NCBI GenBank assembly: GCA_023417985.1
Contig: JAEZDV010000013.1
Location: forward strand, 1 to 8,593
Direction: 5' to 3'
From: Actinomycetes bacterium
Lineage (GTDB): Bacteria > Actinomycetota > Actinomycetes > Mycobacteriales > Mycobacteriaceae
Length of the DNA: 8,593 bases
In this document: positions 6,381 to 8,593 of the stretch, in pieces
How positions within the stretch are numbered: the stretch's first letter is position 1
How the letters are laid out: each line of letters starts with the position of its first letter
Position numbers and translations under genes: made by a program
The notes under the pieces: model-generated
Databases searched by the model: none
The model's input: only the letters and a program-made list of their open reading frames with translations
What the model was told of the DNA's origin: nothing

Positions 6381-7253
6381 ATGCGACGAACATACGTTCG
6401 GCGGGGCGGAGACGGAGAAACCGACAGCACTCGGGTGACTCCGGAACGTCCGCCGGAATGGCCGCGACAGAACTGGAACAGGCCGGCAACCGTGGCGACC
6501 GGTGCCGCTGCCCTCGTGGGCTTCGCCGCGCTGTGGGGCGGATCACGCGCTGCCGCGGCGGGTTCCGGGGGCGAGATGCGGTTCTTCCTCATCCTCGCGG
6601 TACTGATGCTGCTCACCTCGGCGTTCGGTGCGGTGTACTGGTGGCCGGAACGACGCGAACCGAAGGTGCGTTACACGGAAGCCGGCGATCGCGGAGCGAC
6701 CGAAGTGCAGGCGCGCAGGGCTGTTTTCCTGCTGCTCGTCACGATGGTCGGATGCGCGGCGGCACTGTCCCTCGGTGCTGCCGTCGAAGTGGCCCTCACC
6801 AACGGTGGCCTCACCCTGGTCAGCGCATCGCTGGCGACGCTCGGGGCACTCTGCGCCGTATTCCTTGCCGAAGTGGGGTTCGGCCGAATCCGGGCGGGAG
6901 CACTGACGCTCGGCCCCGACGGGATCAGATATCGCGGGTGGTTCGTTGAGTCGTACCTTCCGTGGGTCTCGGTGGCGGGCCTACGCGCCGTCCATCACGG
7001 CTATCCCGAGATGTGGGTGGAAGGCACCGAGACCGCGGCCTGGGCACGCCGCCGGACCAGCAAGATCTTCCGGCTCGAACCGATCCCTGCCACCCCCCGC
7101 ATCGTGGTCGACACCCGGCGGTTCGATATCGACGCCACACTCCTGTATCGCGTCCTCGAACTCTATGTGGGACGTCCGGATCTCCGTGCCGAACTCGGCA
7201 CCCCGCAGGCGGCCACTCGCATCCGCCGCGGTGAGGCGACCCCACCCGAGTGA
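6381..7253 (+). CDS. Membrane protein of unknown function with four predicted helices and a PH-like C-terminal domain
   Basis: I do not recognise this 290-residue protein. The N-terminal 34 residues are charged and rich in Arg, Glu and Pro. Four hydrophobic segments follow, near 35-52, 66-88, 112-138 and 144-168. The linker between the second and third (89-111) is rich in Arg and Glu. The C-terminal 120 residues are soluble; LTLGPDGIRYRGWFVES at 176-191 followed by the LPWVSVAGLRAV stretch resembles the first strands of bacterial PH-like domains found behind membrane helices. The ATG is chosen for GGAGGGG 6 nt upstream; the frame is open back to 6243, but those residues look like non-coding sequence. 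It is transcribed divergently from the chorismate-mutase-like gene and is separated from the thiolase by 143 nt. I assign no function. Confidence 0.82.
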   Translation: MRRTYVRRGGDGETDSTRVTPERPPEWPRQNWNRPATVATGAAALVGFAALWGGSRAAAAGSGGEMRFFLILAVLMLLTSAFGAVYWWPERREPKVRYTEAGDRGATEVQARRAVFLLLVTMVGCAAALSLGAAVEVALTNGGLTLVSASLATLGALCAVFLAEVGFGRIRAGALTLGPDGIRYRGWFVESYLPWVSVAGLRAVHHGYPEMWVEGTETAAWARRRTSKIFRLEPIPATPRIVVDTRRFDIDATLLYRVLELYVGRPDLRAELGTPQAATRIRRGEATPPE

Positions 7254-7396
7254 GAGCCCGGTAGCGCTCGCGAGGCACGACGCCCGGTGTCGTAACATGC
7301 GTCACGGATTTCCTCGTGCGACCAGCCACATCGGATTGCGGTTCGGAACGTCGGCGTCGCGGAACAACGGTGTTTCGATCAGATAGGACGAGAAAC
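7254..7396 (+). promoter_or_regulatory. Upstream region of the thiolase gene
   Basis: The 143-nt gap has no terminator-like hairpin, so readthrough from the membrane protein gene cannot be excluded. TAACAT (7293-7298) fits the loose TAnnnT -10 pattern but has no obvious -35. A GCACGAC heptamer like those upstream of the aldehyde dehydrogenase gene is at 7275-7281, and a partial inverted copy TCGTGC is at 7314-7319. AGGA (7385-7388) is the ribosome site, 8 nt before the ATG. Confidence 0.4.
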
Positions 7397-8581
7397 ATGA
7401 GTACTCCGGAACCGATCGTCATCATCGACGGTGCACGTACCCCGGTCGGCAGTTTCGGTGGCGCGTTCAAGGACGTTCCCGCCCACGAACTCGGTGCCAC
7501 GGCCGTCCGTGCCGCTCTCGGGCGTGCCGGTGTGGCCCCGGAGGACATTGACGAAGTGATCATGGGATGCATCGGGCAGGTCGGTGCGGACGCGTACAAC
7601 GCGCGCCGGGTCACTCTCGCAGCGGGACTGCCCGTCGAGACGCCCGCGCTCACTGTCAACCGTCTCTGCGGTTCCGGGCTCCAGGCCGTGTGGTCCGCCG
7701 CTCAGGAGATTCGCTGGGGCACCGCCGACATCGCCGTCGCCGGTGGCGACGAGAGCATGTCGCGCATGCCGTTCTACGACTTCGGCGCCCGCAACGGGTA
7801 CAAGCTGGGCAACCGTGAACTCGTCGACGGCACCGTCGGCATGCTCACCGATCCGTTCAGCAACCTGCACATGGGTGTCACCGCCGAGAACGTCGCCCGC
7901 GAATACGGCGTCGACCGCAACGAGCAGGATGCCTTCGCCGTCGAATCGCAGCGTCGCGCCGCTACCGACGCCGCCAAGGCTGCCTTCGCCGAGGAGATCA
8001 CTCCGGTCGAGATCGGCGGACGCAAGCCCGTCACCGTCACCGAGGACGAGCATCCCAAGCCCGGTACCACCGTCGAAACCCTCGGGAAGCTGCGGTCCGC
8101 CTTCATCAAGGACGGCACGGTGACCGCCGGTAACGCCTCGGGCATCAACGACGGTGCCGCCGCTCTCGTGCTCGCCCGCGAGTCGGTGGCACGCGAGCGC
8201 GGACTCGGCGGCTCGGTGGTCCTCGAAGCCGTCACCACCGCCGCGATGGATCCGCAGCTCATGGGCTACGCGCCGACGTTCGCGTTGCGCAAGTTGTTCG
8301 CGCAGACCGGTACCTCACCGGCCGACATCGGCATCGTCGAGCTCAACGAAGCCTTCGCGTCGCAGGCGATCGCTGTCATGCGCGACGCGAAACTCGACCC
8401 GGAGAAGACGAACCCGTACGGCGGCGCGATCGCCCTGGGCCACCCGGTCGGCGCGACGGGCGCGATCCTCACTCTGCGGGTCGCGAAGGATCTCGTTCGC
8501 CGCGACCTCGAACTGGGTGTCGTCACGATGTGCATCGGTGGCGGGCAGGCTCTCGCTGCGCTGCTGCGCCGCGTGAACTGA
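7397..8581 (+). CDS. Acetyl-CoA acetyltransferase (thiolase II family)
   Basis: This complete 394-residue protein has the standard length of bacterial biosynthetic-type thiolases. The enzyme condenses two acetyl-CoA to acetoacetyl-CoA, or cleaves the product, in the cytoplasm. It may serve short-chain acyl-CoA breakdown, ketone-body use or polyhydroxyalkanoate supply. All catalytic residues are in place: nucleophile Cys91 in NRLCGSGLQ, Asn317 in NEAFASQ, His349 in ALGHPVGATG, and the second cysteine Cys379 in MCIGGGQ. The HMGVTAEN segment near 158-165 and TAGNASGINDGAAA near 243-256 are typical of the family. The start ATG has AGGA 8 nt upstream; the frame is open back to 7316 without family similarity. 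It resembles actinobacterial FadA4/AtoB-like enzymes, but motifs alone do not separate AtoB, PhaA and FadA roles. No reductase or CoA-transferase partner is visible before the window ends. Confidence 0.96.
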   Translation: MSTPEPIVIIDGARTPVGSFGGAFKDVPAHELGATAVRAALGRAGVAPEDIDEVIMGCIGQVGADAYNARRVTLAAGLPVETPALTVNRLCGSGLQAVWSAAQEIRWGTADIAVAGGDESMSRMPFYDFGARNGYKLGNRELVDGTVGMLTDPFSNLHMGVTAENVAREYGVDRNEQDAFAVESQRRAATDAAKAAFAEEITPVEIGGRKPVTVTEDEHPKPGTTVETLGKLRSAFIKDGTVTAGNASGINDGAAALVLARESVARERGLGGSVVLEAVTTAAMDPQLMGYAPTFALRKLFAQTGTSPADIGIVELNEAFASQAIAVMRDAKLDPEKTNPYGGAIALGHPVGATGAILTLRVAKDLVRRDLELGVVTMCIGGGQALAALLRRVN

Positions 8582-8593
8582 TCCTGCCAGATC

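Noticed and set aside
4255..8581. One operon joining the aldehyde dehydrogenase and thiolase genes
   Set aside because: A strong palindrome, a gene on the opposite strand and a separate membrane protein gene lie between them.

Overview
The window is GC-rich bacterial chromosome whose proteins look like those of a mycolic-acid actinomycete. The best fit is Rhodococcus or a close relative. This rests on protein resemblance (an Mtb Rv0948c-type chorismate mutase fold, actinobacterial thiolase and aldehyde dehydrogenase) and on strong GGAGG-type ribosome sites; it is inference, not a database match. I see no tRNA, rRNA, CRISPR array, insertion sequence, integrase or phage gene.

Layout, left to right. 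(1) Positions 1-3889, minus strand: the first 1296 residues of a glutamate synthase large-subunit homologue. Its C-terminus lies beyond the left edge. It is an unusual GltB variant, with an altered Fe-S cysteine motif, an altered FMN-domain loop and about 100 extra residues before the FMN domain. (2) Positions 3890-4254: a 365-nt divergent control region with an 11-bp inverted repeat and four copies of the heptamer GTCGTGC/GCACGAC. (3) Positions 4255-5679, plus: a complete NAD-type aldehyde dehydrogenase. (4) Positions 5698-5733: a perfect 36-nt palindrome between two convergent genes, probably a shared terminator. (5) Positions 5750-6043, minus: a small chorismate-mutase-like protein that has lost several active-site arginines. 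(6) Positions 6044-6380: a second divergent control region with a 13-nt palindrome. (7) Positions 6381-7253, plus: an unrecognised four-helix membrane protein with a cytosolic PH-like tail. (8) Positions 7397-8581, plus: a complete acetyl-CoA acetyltransferase (thiolase II).

The genes do not form one operon. The aldehyde dehydrogenase and thiolase suggest aldehyde and acyl-CoA metabolism, and one heptamer copy upstream of the thiolase hints weakly at shared regulation. The glutamate synthase homologue belongs to nitrogen metabolism and the chorismate-mutase homologue to the shikimate branch. I did not find a clear new multi-gene system. The best leads are the degenerate chorismate-mutase-like protein, the divergent GltB variant, and the heptamer cluster between gltB and the aldehyde dehydrogenase gene.
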